A DNA stretch of 64,000 bases from Kappaphycus alvarezii (lineage: Eukaryota > Rhodophyta > Florideophyceae > Gigartinales > Solieriaceae): assembly GCA_002205965.3 (NCBI GenBank), contig NADL03000607.1, forward strand, positions 434,001 to 498,000. The letters run 5' to 3'. Positions 8,878-19,909 of this stretch are shown here, in pieces (position 1 is the first letter of the stretch; every line of letters begins with the position of its first letter). The position numbers were made by a program, and so were the translations under genes. The notes under the pieces are model-generated. The model saw only the letters and a list, made by a program, of their open reading frames with translations, was not told where the DNA came from and did no database searches.

Positions 8878-11061
8878 ATGGATCTCAACGCTGCTCGTAT
8901 AACGTTCACAGGGGGCAAGAATGAAGACGTTGAGGAGTTTCTCTATACATATGTCAACGTTGTGATGCGTGAGAAGAGCGATGAAGAGAAGGCCGAAAGT
9001 ATCTTCGCCTATCTTCATGGTGACGCAAAGCACAAATATAAGGCCAAGTTTATCAACGGGTGGTCTCTTAACGGGAATGGGCGTAACTTCGGTGAGGTAT
9101 GTGAGTGGCTTGTGAAAGAATATGCTAAGCAGGTAGAACCAGATGAGATGATTCGTACCGCCATAGAGGCCCGGCTCAACTTCGACGATTTGTTAAGCTC
9201 ATTGGTATACTTGTGTGATCTCTATGAAAAGGCTGGGTTCAACGCCCAAGCCAAGTACGGAATGCTGCGTAAGGCGGCGATGGGGGATAAGCGGCTCTCC
9301 GATTTCCTCCTCATCAAGGGCCCTCACACTTTTAATGAACTGAAGGGTACCATAGTAGAATTTGTCAAAAATTCGGAGACGTTTCAGTCACTAAGTGAAA
9401 TACCGAGGGAAACCCGTACATCTATGCCGATCGTGCATCCTGAAAAGAATTATCAAAGGCCAGCTACTAGCGCAGCAGCATTGGAATCAGTCAGGAGCGA
9501 TGTCAAAAACTTGGAAGAAAGGTTGGAAACCCGATTCGATAATCGACTTGACATGATAACCTCGCAGTTGGAAAGCCTTACTCTTACCATTAAGAAGAAC
9601 CAGTCTGGGGCCCCCAAGGCCGCAGAAGTCTGTTCCTACTGTCACAAGCCTGGACACTTTGCAAATAGGTGTCCTGATAATCCACATAGAAACACTCGTT
9701 GTGGAAAGTGCGGTCGTTACGGGCATCATGAAAGTAACTGCTGGTCTAAAGACAACAGAAGAGCAAATTTATCGGACGCGAGGAGTGAGTCAGGACCAGA
9801 GATGAAAATCTTACAAAACAGGAAGGATCAAAGGTTGGCGGATGCCGGTAATGTATCCATCGCTGAAGAAATCAGTCAAGTTAATGTGACAAAAAGGGAT
9901 GGGGAAGGGAACGTTTTGTCGAAAAAACCTAGGCTAGATTATGGAATGCTGGAGCATATCCCAGCACCTGTACCTCCTCGAACCAAGAGGCTTGATCAAG
10001 TTGTTCCAGGGGTGGGAAACACTTCGGCCAAGAAGACGAGAAAGAGTAAGAAATTTAAGAGTATCCCGAAGGACGTACTAGAATATGTGAAGAAGTACAA
10101 TTTGGTGGCTGAGCTTGCATCGGCCCCAACTGGGATAACGTTTGGTCAACTTTTGAGGGGCGACGCAGAGGATGCGAGAAAAGAACTCAAAAAAATTATC
10201 AGGTCTAATAAGTCCGCTAAGGGTAAGAAACTGTTTCTTCAATCGGCCTCGACAGCACCAAGACGTCTTAAACTAGTACCAGTCAAAGTATTGGGAATGA
10301 AAACCCAAGCTCTTTTCGATTCGGGCGCTGTTCCAAACCTTATCTCAGAAACTTTGGTGACAGATTTAGGTCTCGAAATTATTCCAACTACTCGAAGAAT
10401 AACTGTGGCGGATGGAACCGTCTCAAAATGCATGGGCACTGTTAACAAGGTTTCCGTGTTCTTTGGGGACTCTAAAGTTGATGTAGACTTTCTCGTCATG
10501 CCGGAGCTCCCTTTCGATGCAATCATTGGCTGTCCTACCATGGAAAGACTAGGGACCTGCATTGACTTGGGCAACCAAATCGTTTCAGTTAATGTTGACG
10601 GCAGAAACGTGAAGATGCCCCTGGATTTCGACAAAAGCACACATCCGGAAGATCTAAGAGAGACGGACAGTGAAGATTTCACTTCTAGCTATGACAGCGA
10701 AGATTCCGAACCAACTAACACTTTCGGAAGTGAGAAAGGGTACGCTCGGGGGACAATGAACATGACATGGGACGATTATGATTCTGGGTTTGAAACAGAT
10801 GAAGAATGGAATTCTAGGGTAGGTTTGACACCTGAATGTGTTTCTTTTTGCGATAATATCGAATCAAAGGACGGAATTCGGGGCATGAAAGAAGATTACA
10901 ATTGCACGGAAAACAAGGATATATCGAATTCCATATCTGAAGATGTGAGCACGCCGGAAGAGGTCCTTCAAAATTTGGAGGGTGAGGATCAAGAAAAGGA
11001 CCAGCGCCAAATGGCAGAAATCAAGGAAAAGTGCAGCACCTTCCCGCCGCCGCCTCACTGA
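8878..11061 (+). CDS. Gypsy-1 Gag-protease polyprotein (727 aa)
   Basis: One intact frame from ATG 8878. The N-terminal 200 residues are a helical capsid-like region. Residues 252-265 (CSYCHKPGHFANRC) and 275-288 (CGKCGRYGHHESNC) are two CCHC knuckles for RNA binding. Asp481 in LFDSGA is the retropepsin active site, followed by the LPFDAIIG flap/strand block. The C-terminal 130 residues are acidic. The frame stops at 11059-11061 while RT continues in the -1 frame, with an overlap from at least 11031. I see no canonical slippery heptamer there, so the shift may be a mutation or an unusual signal. Confidence 0.88.
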   Translation: MDLNAARITFTGGKNEDVEEFLYTYVNVVMREKSDEEKAESIFAYLHGDAKHKYKAKFINGWSLNGNGRNFGEVCEWLVKEYAKQVEPDEMIRTAIEARLNFDDLLSSLVYLCDLYEKAGFNAQAKYGMLRKAAMGDKRLSDFLLIKGPHTFNELKGTIVEFVKNSETFQSLSEIPRETRTSMPIVHPEKNYQRPATSAAALESVRSDVKNLEERLETRFDNRLDMITSQLESLTLTIKKNQSGAPKAAEVCSYCHKPGHFANRCPDNPHRNTRCGKCGRYGHHESNCWSKDNRRANLSDARSESGPEMKILQNRKDQRLADAGNVSIAEEISQVNVTKRDGEGNVLSKKPRLDYGMLEHIPAPVPPRTKRLDQVVPGVGNTSAKKTRKSKKFKSIPKDVLEYVKKYNLVAELASAPTGITFGQLLRGDAEDARKELKKIIRSNKSAKGKKLFLQSASTAPRRLKLVPVKVLGMKTQALFDSGAVPNLISETLVTDLGLEIIPTTRRITVADGTVSKCMGTVNKVSVFFGDSKVDVDFLVMPELPFDAIIGCPTMERLGTCIDLGNQIVSVNVDGRNVKMPLDFDKSTHPEDLRETDSEDFTSSYDSEDSEPTNTFGSEKGYARGTMNMTWDDYDSGFETDEEWNSRVGLTPECVSFCDNIESKDGIRGMKEDYNCTENKDISNSISEDVSTPEEVLQNLEGEDQEKDQRQMAEIKEKCSTFPPPPH

Positions 11062-13311
11062 AAATATCCGACATGTTAGCATCTTCCGAAGTAATTGCAT
11101 GGAGTGTATCAGATTTAAGACAAGCAAGTGTACCGGTCACTCACTCATTTGAACTTACCGATACTCAACCAATTTACCACAGGCCTAGACGTCAACCGCC
11201 AAAATATGACCAATTTATCTCAGAGAATGTTACAAGTATGCTGGAAAATGATATCATTCGGCCAGTTTCATCCCCATGGTCATTTCCAGTTGTGGTCGCA
11301 CCAAAGAAGGATGGAAAGCTGCGTTTTTGCGTCGATTACCGACAACTGAACCAGAGAATGATACCCGATCGATTTCCGATTCCGAACATGGAGGAGATCC
11401 TCGAGGACTTGAAGGACGGGAGATACTTCACCTCAATTGATCTTTACACTGGTTATTGGCAGATTCCATTAGATGAAAAATGTAAGGAAATAACAACTTT
11501 TACCAGCAAAGCCGGTACATTCAGGTTCGAAGTGATGCCTTTTGGTCTCATGAATGCCCCAGCTACATTCCAAAGAATGATGAACGAGGTTTTGAAAGGA
11601 CTTCCATTTGCAAGAGTTTATATCGATGATGTAGTGATATTCTCAAAAACCTTGGATCAGCACATATCGCATGTCAAGACTGTGGTGGAGAGGATATCGG
11701 AGTATAGCCTGAAAATTAAGTTAAGCAAATGCTTCTTTGCGAAAACGTCTATCCAATTACTCGGTCATATCGTCGATCAAGAGGGAATTAAAGTGGATCC
11801 AGAGAAAACGAAAAAAATCAAGTTGGCACCAGGCCCGCTTCAAAGACGGAGGTTCGAAGCTTCTTAGGACTGGCCTCATATTACAGAAGATTTATCAAAG
11901 ATTTCGCCAAACTGCAGCACCGTTACATGCCAGCACTACGAAGAACGGAAAATTTTACTGGAACAAGGAAATGCAACTGCATTTGAGGAGCTTAAAGATA
12001 AGCTATGTGTCCCCCAGTGCTCATGTACCCAGATTTCAAGAGACCATTCGTTGTGGAGACAGATGCCTCAGAACGGTCTTTGGGTGCCATTTTGTCCCAA
12101 AAAGACGAAAACGGAAGACTACACCCTGTTCAATTCGCAAGTCGCACTCTGAATGATGCGGAAAAGAGATACTCAGTCTGCGAGAAAGAAGCGCTAGCTG
12201 TCGTCTTCGCGCTGAAAAAGTTTCGCGTTACCTTTTATCACTCGAGAAATTTGTCTTATAACTGATCACCAGGCACTTAAGACAGCATTCCAAAAGAAGG
12301 ATGTACATCACCGCTTGGCCCGATGGCTCGACATTTTCGCAGAATATCGGTTTGAAATTGTGTATAGACCCGGACGCAATAATCAGCCTGCCGATTACCT
12401 ATCCCGCTTGAGGGATCCACTGAGTCCAAATGAAAAGGCTTCCGAGGACATCGTCGGAGTTGCTGAGATGCAGGCGCCGAACGAAACAAAGTACGAAGCT
12501 AATATTTACGGACTTATTAAGTTCTTGGATGGACTAGAAATGAGAAAGGTTAATCTGGAACATAGAAATTGGGTACGCAGGAATCAAAAGGCTTTTACAT
12601 ATGGAATGGGAAACTCTTCCGACACACGAAAGCCGGTCCTCGACTAGTGGCCCCTTTGAAAGAAAGAATGAAGATCTTGAGGACTTTCCATGAAGAGCTA
12701 GGGCATTGGGATCTCGAAACAACCAAAAAATTCGTAACTGAGAGATTCTGGTGGCCCGGTATCCATAAGGACGTCTATAATTTCGTGAAAAGCTGCGACA
12801 ACTGACAAAAATTCACTCCAATACGGAAGTATAAGACAACTCTAAGTTTTCCAGTTTCCGGTCTCTTTGAAACCTTCTCAATTGACTTTGCGGGCCCGTT
12901 CAAGGAAACATCTTCCGGAAACAAATATCTCCTTATAGGGGTGGAACATCTTACTGGATGGCCAATAGCAGTTGCAGTTGAGGAGGCAAATGCTGAGGTG
13001 GTACTGAAATTCATCGAAAAAGAAATAATTGAACCGTTTGGCCTTCCAAAAAGGATCATCTCGGATAACGCCCTTTGTTTTACTGCAACTTCACTGCTTC
13101 GTTTCTTGGAAGAGAAAGGGATTCAGCTCAAGACAGTTCTAGACTACGCTCTTATGTCAAACGGGAAAGCCAAAAAGATGATTGGAACTATCAAACGCGC
13201 ACCTACTTTTTGGAATATTTTATAGGTAATCAACTGCATCCCTATTCGTTTGAAAGGCCTCATGTTTTAACAATAAGGCAACTTACAATAATAGAAACAG
13301 AAGAAGAATGA
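11031..13311 (+). pseudogene. Gypsy-1 Pol: RT, RNase H, integrase (frame-broken)
   Basis: RT 11031-11867 is intact in frame: KDGKLRFCVDYRQLN, then Y-I-D-D at 11619-11630. Frameshifts near 11830-11990 precede RNase H (VVETDASERSLGA; 12005-12265), and further breaks lie near 12260, 12640 and 12800. Integrase keeps the zinc His pair (HEELGHWD), but the second zinc Cys of SCDNC is a TGA stop (12803-12805). The DDE core has IDFAGPF and ISDNALCF, but the catalytic Glu region reads NGKAKK, Lys where Glu is usual. The integrase C-terminus is missing. Confidence 0.85.
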
Positions 13312-13347
13312 TGACGAGTCGGGACGTTCGTCTTGAGCGAGGGGGCG

Positions 13348-13995
13348 TGATATAATGAAAATTGTAGATATTCCTTGGCATGCTGCGCTGGCTGCGCTGG
13401 CTGCGCTGGCTGAGCTGGCTGCGCTGGCTCAGTTGGCATGCTGCGCTGGCCGAGTTGGCATGCTGTGCTGGCTGAGTTGGCATGCTGCGCTGGCTGAGTT
13501 GGCACTGTACTTACAATTATATTTTTAATTATTTTTAGAGGGATGCTTTGCACTGTACTGTGGCGGTGCAGATTTGGCACATAGGTACTGTATAGGTGCT
13601 ACAGAATGTGAGGGTTGAAAACTCTATATAAGGGGCTGTTTGCATGACATGGTAGGACTACTTGGGAGCCAGCATACCCGAGCGGGGCGCTCAACAAGTT
13701 AAGTCAAACACAAAGCATAAAGGAAGTTGGCAGACAACTTCAGGTCAAGCTCCGAGTAGTAGGAAGTTGAGAGTCAACTTCAGACCCTAGAAAACTTTTT
13801 CCTAAGCTGGTCGCAGAGCATCAGTGGTAGACCCTGCCCCTTTTATACTTGCTTGTAGCCCTCTCAACTCTCTCCCATATACACTCCTTTTTATTTGTTC
13901 AACTATACCACGGTAGCACTTTTGTCGCTCGCAACACCTCCGTCTTGGGGTAGTTGGTTCTAAGTATCTCTTCTCCCGACGATTTACCCCTATCA
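13348..13995 (+). repeat. Gypsy-1 3' LTR (648 bp)
   Basis: Same length and, by direct reading, same sequence as 8142-8789. It is preceded by the polypurine tract AGCGAGGGGGCG (13336-13347) and followed by the TSD AGATC (13996-14000). The TATA box is at 13625-13631. Confidence 0.95.
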
Positions 13996-14000
13996 AGATC

Positions 14001-16351
14001 TTCACAACCCACACACCCCAGTCATGTCGCATATACCGACAAAGTTCCGCGGTTGTCTAGCAGAGACGTATGCAAAGTCGATGGACGATGCAGTGAACGC
14101 TTGTCTTGGTGATAATTCACGAGCAACTCAGGAGCTCACAAAAATATTTCTGTTTCCAGCAGTTATGCTTACTAACATTCACTCGTCAGATTCCTGCTCC
14201 TGTGAATACCCGCGGTACTCTATTACGGACAAAATGAGGGAAAGAATAGATTTATGGAACGCGGGGCACTTCTGAACACTATGGGCGCAAGCACTCGACC
14301 AGCCCAAAAACCGCACGGCACGAGCTCGTTCCGCTTCGGACCAGCAACAGGTCAATGTAAAAAGGGCGACAAAACTGGCCAAAGAAGGTGCGTACGGAAA
14401 GGCTGCACAAGCTTTGCGCTCGCTAGGCGTTCTACCAGCTACCAGTGATGTAATCGATGCCCATATCGATAAACATCCCCAGCAGGCCCCTGATGAAACA
14501 ACTGTAGTCAGTGGAACATTTTCGACCAACTGCAGTTTCCGACCGATCACTGAAGACGAAGTCCTTGGCGCTATCAGGGCTTTTAAACCAGGATCCTCTC
14601 CGGAGGCTCAGTTCTAAAGCCTTGCCACCTGGCAGAATTGCTAAGATGTCCATCCTTATCGGGGAATTCCGGCTTTTTGGCTGCTCTTACGAGACTTGTT
14701 AATGTTTTAGCAACTGGAAAAGCACCAGCCGTTCTCGCTCCTTGGACGCTGGTGCTCCACTAGCCCCGTTGGCGAAGAAAGACATGTCGCCTAGGCCAAT
14801 CGCCGTTGGGGAGACGCTGCGCTGGTTGGTCGGTAGCTGCTTAATAAAGCGAGTGTCCCAGAAGGCGGAAGACTACCTCCAACCTCTACAAGTGGGTATC
14901 GCCAAAAAGCCGGGTACCGACACAGTCGTGCACGGAATCCGACGAGTCGTTCAGGAGTACGGCAGTGACCCAGCATACGGGCTATTGACCGTCGATCTCA
15001 ATAACGCTTTTAATATGTGCAGCAGACCCGCTTTTCTGACCGCAGTGAGACAGCTATTCCCAGAGTGACAGCCTTGCTATACAAAAGAGCCCGCATTCCT
15101 GTGGATAGGTAGTCACACAATAAGCGTCTGCGGACCCAACAGGGAGACAACCTTGGAGGCCTACTCTTCGACCTGGTGCTGCACACTATTATCCTCAAAA
15201 GACAAGAACTCTTCAGTGCAGAGGAAGGGAGAATGGAGATTTGGCAAAGTTGTTACTTCAACTGTGGTACCACAATGATGGGTACATTATCGGGCGCCAC
15301 GACAAACTCGTCAAAGCCATCGAAGTACTTCGCTCCGTGGATGCTGAAAGCCGAGGACTGCACTTGTCGCTGCCGAAGTGCACCGTCTGGTGGCCTACAG
15401 CCCCTCCAGGGTCAGTACAGATTCTCTACCCAGACGGGATTAAGCAAGAGTACAGCGAGGGTACTTCCGTCCTGAACGCCCCGTCGGTACTAAGGAATAC
15501 ACCGCAAGGTCCTTTACGAACCATGTCTTATCTCTCAGACCATTCCTCGAGACAATTGCTGACCTTGAGAATAGGCAAGTGGCGTTCCAGCTACTGCGTA
15601 ACTGTTTTGGCGTTTGCGAAGTAGGCTATTTGTTGCGGATAGTGCCCCCGTCTTGCACTGGAGAAGGAGCGGAAGAGTTCGAAAGGATGATGGAGGACTG
15701 TATTCGAGAATTGGCAGGGGGAGTACTGGACTCGGAAGTATTCCGAGAACTCCAGCTGCCGGTCAAACCCAAGGACAAGAAAAAACCATCTCTTGGGATC
15801 GGACTCACCTCCGCGAAGAACGTCGCGGCTGCGCCATTCTTGGCTTCTAGCTCATCATCTAGCAAGCTTTGCAAGACCTTGCTCCCAACTCCTATTAAGG
15901 AGCTGGGAACATACGAAGCAGCTCCAGGCGCCCATCGGAGGTCGGAAATATCTTCCAACAGTAAAACACCCAAACGTTTTCCCCCATCGGAGGTGGTCGA
16001 CCTCTTGCCTGCCGTCTAGGATTATCCTGTTCAGTGTAATTTGCTCGCAAAAAAGACCATCGCAAAAGACGCTGACGGACGCAATCCATGAAGCAGTGCA
16101 AGAACGAATTCCTCTTGGGGATTCGAGGAGGCAGGCGTTTCGCGCGTCTATGGCCCTTCCGGGAGCTAAGGACTGGGTGTATTGTCCCCCATGCCCCGGA
16201 CTACAGACCAGCATTGAACCTCGAGAATTCTCGGTGTGGCTTCAATACTATTGTCAAGTCCCACTTTTTCACCCTGGCACGCCATGCCCGAGAAGGAATT
16301 GCCCGGACAAGCTCGATGTACATGGCGATCATCTCATGCACTGCTTGCATG
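14001..16351 (+). pseudogene. LINE-B reverse transcriptase and zinc-knuckle region
   Basis: The blocks, in several frames, are: HIPTKFRGCLAETY (14031 on), AQALRSLGVLPATSD (14406 on), the template-entry block RPIAVGETLRWLVG (14794 on), motif A LLTVDLNNAFNM (14985 on), motif B TQQGDNLGGLLFDLVLH (15134 on), and motif C WYHND (15265 on), where another LINE-B copy has WYHDD. The thumb region carries GYLLRIVPPS, and the Cys/His knuckle is CPRRNCPDKLDVHGDHLMHC (16285-16344). At least three frameshifts and a missing first Asp in this motif C make it inactive. LINE-C enters just after the knuckle. Confidence 0.82.
15943..15982 (+). mobile_element. 40-bp LINE-B-type tail insertion with 12-bp TSD
   Basis: The 12-mer CCCATCGGAGGT at 15931-15942 is repeated at 15983-15994. 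The 40 bp between them are just the LINE-B terminal module (ATATCTTCCAACAGTAAAAC, then ACCCAAACGTTTTC). Removing insert plus one repeat restores continuous LINE-B sequence. It is a target-primed copy truncated almost to nothing. Confidence 0.88.
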
Positions 16352-16695
16352 ACGCAGGCGCTGCCGCAACACTCGCAGAGCGCGAGAAACTCCGTCATTA
16401 CCGCACTTACTGCAACCAAAACGATATCCTCCTCTCCCCCGTCGGGATTGATATCTATGGCGCCTTGGGCGACGACGGCAAGGGTTTTTTCCGCCGCCTT
16501 GCTTCCTTCGCTGCTTCCCGTCGCGGTTCCTCCCTCAACAGGAGCTCCGCGACTTCGTTACCCGTTTTGCATTTAGTCTCCAAATAATGCAGGCGCGACA
16601 GGTTTCTACCCGCCGCCCGCATCCGTACTTAATTTGTGAATACCCTCCGCACCCTTCTGTGGGACATTGTACAACCAATAAAGATTTACCACCAC
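16352..16695 (+). mobile_element. LINE-C 3' end (about 344 bp) inside LINE-B
   Basis: GCTTGCATG occurs at 16343-16351 and 16696-16704. Between them lies the LINE-C C-terminus (AEREKLRHYRTYC, PVGIDIYGAL) and its 3' end, ...ATAAAGATTTACCACCAC. The LINE-B protein (CLH then NRHDRQVNLLAKDLARAARH) continues directly on the other side, as in the copy at 54.2 kb. TSD is 9 bp exact; the flanking bases do not match. Confidence 0.82.
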
Positions 16696-17218
16696 GCTTG
16701 CATGGAGCCCACAGGATCAACCGACATGATCGCCAAGTAAACCTCCTCGCGAAAGACCTGGCAAGAGCTGCTCGTCATCCTGTCGTAGAGCCACGCCATG
16801 GTCTCAACCGCACGAGACCAGACATTCAGGCAATGGGAAGCAGCGGAGAGGCCGACTTTTTTAGATGTTACCTTCGTGAATCCCCTCTCTCCCTCTAACA
16901 GGAGAGTGAGGGCCTTCAACCCGATGTCCCCTCTGAATGCGGCGCGAAATGCAAAGCAGAGAGGATATCAATCCTTTATCGCGACCTCCACCAGAGGTAG
17001 GCTGGTGCCTGTGCCAATCTCCACTCTTGGAGGGTGGCAGCCGGATGCATGTGCAGTGCTAAACGACGTGGCAAGGAACGTGGCCGTGAGGGCCCTAATG
17101 GCTGGCCTGAAGGTAGCATTTTGGGAGTGTAGTTCCTTCCCCATTACTGTGTCGGTATACCCTTCTGAGTCGATTGTGGTTGTCTGGAAAAACCATGGGA
17201 TAGATCGGATATATCTTC
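16696..17218 (+). pseudogene. LINE-B restriction-like endonuclease and 3' end, left of solo LTR
   Basis: The - strand copy at 53.9-54.2 kb confirms the order. Here NRHDRQVNLLAKDLARAARH leads to the endonuclease signature R-P-D-I near 16824, a spacer, FLDVTFVNPL, and then A-x3-AKQRGYQ. This is the PD-(D/E)xK pattern of R2/CRE-type LINEs, which nick the target before reverse transcription. Downstream are PISTLGGWQPDA and ALMAGLKVAF, then the 3' untranslated block GTAGTTCCTTCCCCATTACT. One base is slipped after GEADF. The frame from 16798 (156 codons) is largely open. Confidence 0.8.
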
Positions 17219-17936
17219 TGATAAGGGTAAATCGTCGGGAGAAGAGATATTCAGAACCAACTACCTAAAGAAGGAGGTGTTGCAAACGAAAAAAGTGCTA
17301 CCGTGGTATAGTTGAACGAACAAAAAGGAGTGTATATGGAAGAGAGTTGAGAGGGCTACAAGCAAGTATGAAAGGGGCAGAGTCTACTAGTGATGCTCTG
17401 TGAGCAGCGTAGGAAAAAGTTTTCTTGGGTCTGAAGTTGACTCTCAACTTCCTACTACTCTGGACTTGACTTGAAGTTGTCTGCCAACTTGGTTGCCCTC
17501 CACAAGAGGAAGCAGTTTACTCAGCTTATATAGATTTTTTGGGTATCCCTAAAGTCTCAAAGAAACATACTAAGAACCATAAAATGCATCAAATGGAATC
17601 GTGTGAACCAGAGAGACTATTAGAAGATATTTACTCAAGGTAAATATCTAGGTGCCATACCCATGCCAGCCACCCATCGGCCAGGGGTGGGAATTAATGT
17701 GACCATTATATAGACATTTCAGAGTCACTCTTAGTACCACCCAGAACCTGGACTTGTACTGACATCTATTATGACAGCGTGTCTTAAAAATCAACCCATG
17801 AATTTGCCACACTCATCCAAATTAAAAATATCTTGCAAATTCAGAAACTGTAAAAATATCTTCCAAATCCCGATACTGTATCCAAATTTGGTCCTCCTCT
17901 AGATTTTTTTTTCGTGTGCAAATTTTGCGCACATCA
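17219..17936 (-). repeat. Solo LTR (718 bp), Gypsy-1-related, in LINE-B tail
   Basis: On the - strand it runs TGATGTGCGCAAAATTTGC ... CCCTTATCA, with TSD TCTTC at 17214-17218 and 17937-17941. The insertion cuts the LINE-B tail ATATCTTC/CGAGAGTAAAAC in two. Its 3' 300 bp match the Gypsy-1 LTR moderately; its 5' half does not. TATA box at 17526-17532 (reverse). No internal region remains, so it is a product of LTR-LTR recombination. Confidence 0.9.
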
Positions 17937-17941
17937 TCTTC

Positions 17942-17973
17942 CGAGAGTAAAACACCCAAACCTTTTCCTCCTT
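17942..17973 (+). repeat. LINE-B 3' tail, right part after the solo LTR
   Basis: CGAGAGTAAAACACCCAAAC plus CTTTTCCTCC completes the tail interrupted at 17218. This marks the 3' end of the long LINE-B copy. Confidence 0.85.
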
Positions 17974-19890
17974 CTTTTTGGGTACTGTGTGACTGATACG
18001 CTAGGTGGAATCGAAAAGAACATCTGCGGAGTTCGAACTCGCGTAGATGAACCGTCACGGTGAGGGCTTGACGTCTCCATACTTGTGTATGTAATCGACC
18101 ACATCTCCCATTTTGGGTCCCCATGGGACTCGTGTGACGTTCTGAGCCCCATTATTCCTTATTGCTCGGTAGTCCGATTTCTTCCCCTCGATTTTCTCCT
18201 CCTCCCCATATGCGCCCTTCGAACGAACTCTCTTCCCGCAGAAACTGCATAAGAAGAGTGATAGATCTCCGCTTTGCTTTCTCATTGTGTCCTACTGAAT
18301 TGCAGTAGATCTATTAGAATATCTCCCATCTGCTCTTTATGCCCGCTGCGTGCTGTATGGGGGACTTCCCAGTGCCCTGTATCGATCACCGCCAGGTCCT
18401 ATTGCCATTTCGAGTGATGACTAGTGATCTGGCTCAGAAAAGAGTTGCCCTTAACAACTAGAATAGGCTCTTTTTTTGTCCAGCCCCTACACCTAGAAGC
18501 TTACTGTCGGTTCACTGACGCAAGTTTGAGGGTCCGACAGGATGGGGAGTTCAAAATAGCGCTTTAAAATTTCTGGTAGTGGGGAAATGTGTGGGGTAGT
18601 TTAATTTTGAAAGATATTGTGGCTGTTACACGGCGTCGTGATGTGAACGGGAACCTAAATGATGGAAGGCCCTTAGGGACGCCCACAATCTGTCCGTGAG
18701 ACACGCAGCGTTTGACGTCACAGCCGCTACAGTTGACTTACTAAGCTTCCCAACACGCATAGATTTTCAGGGGAGCAATAAGACAAATGCTTCCAGTGTG
18801 GAATAAACCTTTGCAGCCTAATATAAAGTGACGACTCAAAAAGGGTATGCAAGTGGATTGGTCTCAATAGTCTCAAAGTCTCAGTTTTGTCTCAGTAAAT
18901 CTTCTTGTGGTTGTCTCAGGCTCTGTAGTCTCAGTTGTGTCTCAGCGTCCCATTGTGTCTCTGCCTCTGTCTCTGTCTCTGTGTTCATTGTTTTCATTAG
19001 ATACGGACATTACTACAATGCTACGAATATATACTACTGTGCCGAACGAAGCCTTGGGCATGAAACTCGGGTAACACGAAATAATCAACTATCTCTCCGA
19101 GATGCGCAGCACTAGATTATTTTCTGGTCGTAATACTCTCCAAGTAATCAGTAGATTACATCAGTCATCTTCAATGCCGAGCAGGAAGCATACTGACAGA
19201 TGACCTGATGTTATACAAGCCTTGGACAATACAATACAGTCACTTTGTGGTCCTTTGTAAATCCAATTATGACGTCAGCTGCGTGAGCTTGATTACGGAA
19301 CTGAGCTATTTTGATACCTGGCCTTCAACGCATAGCCAAAATCCTTTCGACAGACTTCTATTCCTCTGCCAGTAAAGGTTCCTTGCAAGGCGCACAAGCC
19401 TCTACAAGTCTTTTCCCCTCTACAAACATTCTACTTGCAAGAATGTGTTATGGTAAGCGTTAATGTAAATGACGGTACAAAGGGTGATCGGATGATGTGG
19501 TGGACTTCGACTTAGGTTGGTTTTGCCCTCTCTTGTTGTATCTAAGACTATCACAATTCTCAGCCTCTGGTCCTTTCAGCTCCCTTAAGTAGCCAAACTT
19601 TCCCCATTCGAACCAACTCAAATTAACTGTCTGTCTGATTTCAAGTTGTCGGAGTTGTCCTCACTTCTTCTAATTAGATCAGACACTGTCTCTTAATTGT
19701 AAGTCTGAGGTGAACTGCGAATGTCCAATTCAACAGCATTGACAGTCTCTTAATTACAAAAGTCTTAGATAAATTAGTTCAACAAGCGTAAAACGTTTGT
19801 TAAAATATAAATCTTTATGGCATTAGTATAACAGGTGTCCGCTGCATGATCCGACTATATTGCTAGCTAAGAGCTAACAGGATGGTCCAC
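17974..19890. other. No gene seen (1.9 kb between LINE-B and LINE-A)
   Basis: Only short open stretches with no recognisable domain occur. A GTCTC-rich low-complexity run covers about 18860-18990. A TGTTACACGGCG sequence at 18625 with an AATAAA at 18803 could be a diverged LTR, but I found no matching end or target duplication. Confidence 0.5.
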
Positions 19891-19909
19891 GTCGTCCACG
19901 TGCAGCGAC

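Larger units (their letters stand above)
8142..13995 (+). mobile_element. Gypsy-1, complete Ty3/gypsy LTR retrotransposon (5,854 bp)
   Basis: Two 648-bp LTRs (TGATAT...CTATCA) flank gag-protease, RT, RNase H and integrase in Gypsy order, with TSD AGATC. The LTRs look identical base for base, so the insertion is very young or the pair was homogenised. Nevertheless pol has several frame breaks and lesions in integrase. The copy was therefore probably moved by enzymes of another element, or the breaks are sequence errors. Confidence 0.95.
7293..17973 (+). mobile_element. Long LINE-B copy carrying nested insertions
   Basis: Removing the insertions leaves one LINE in order: N-terminal region (7947-8141), RT and knuckle (14001-16351), endonuclease (16696-17218) and 3' tail (17942-17973). 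Insertions: Gypsy-1 at 8142-13995, a 40-bp LINE tail at 15943-15982, a LINE-C 3' end at about 16352-16695, and a solo LTR at 17219-17936. Junctions rejoin in sequence homologous to the other LINE-B copy at 52.1-54.5 kb. The 5' limit is uncertain; 7293-7946 is C-rich, has no recognised domain and may be its 5' untranslated region. Confidence 0.8.

Noticed and set aside
16320..16720. Internal deletion of the endonuclease core in LINE-B
   Set aside because: The apparent loss is explained by a LINE-C 3' end inserted there, with GCTTGCATG on both sides and LINE-B resuming after it.
18860..18990. GTCTC-rich stretch as a CRISPR-like or regulatory array
   Set aside because: Irregular simple sequence without spacers or constant unit length.
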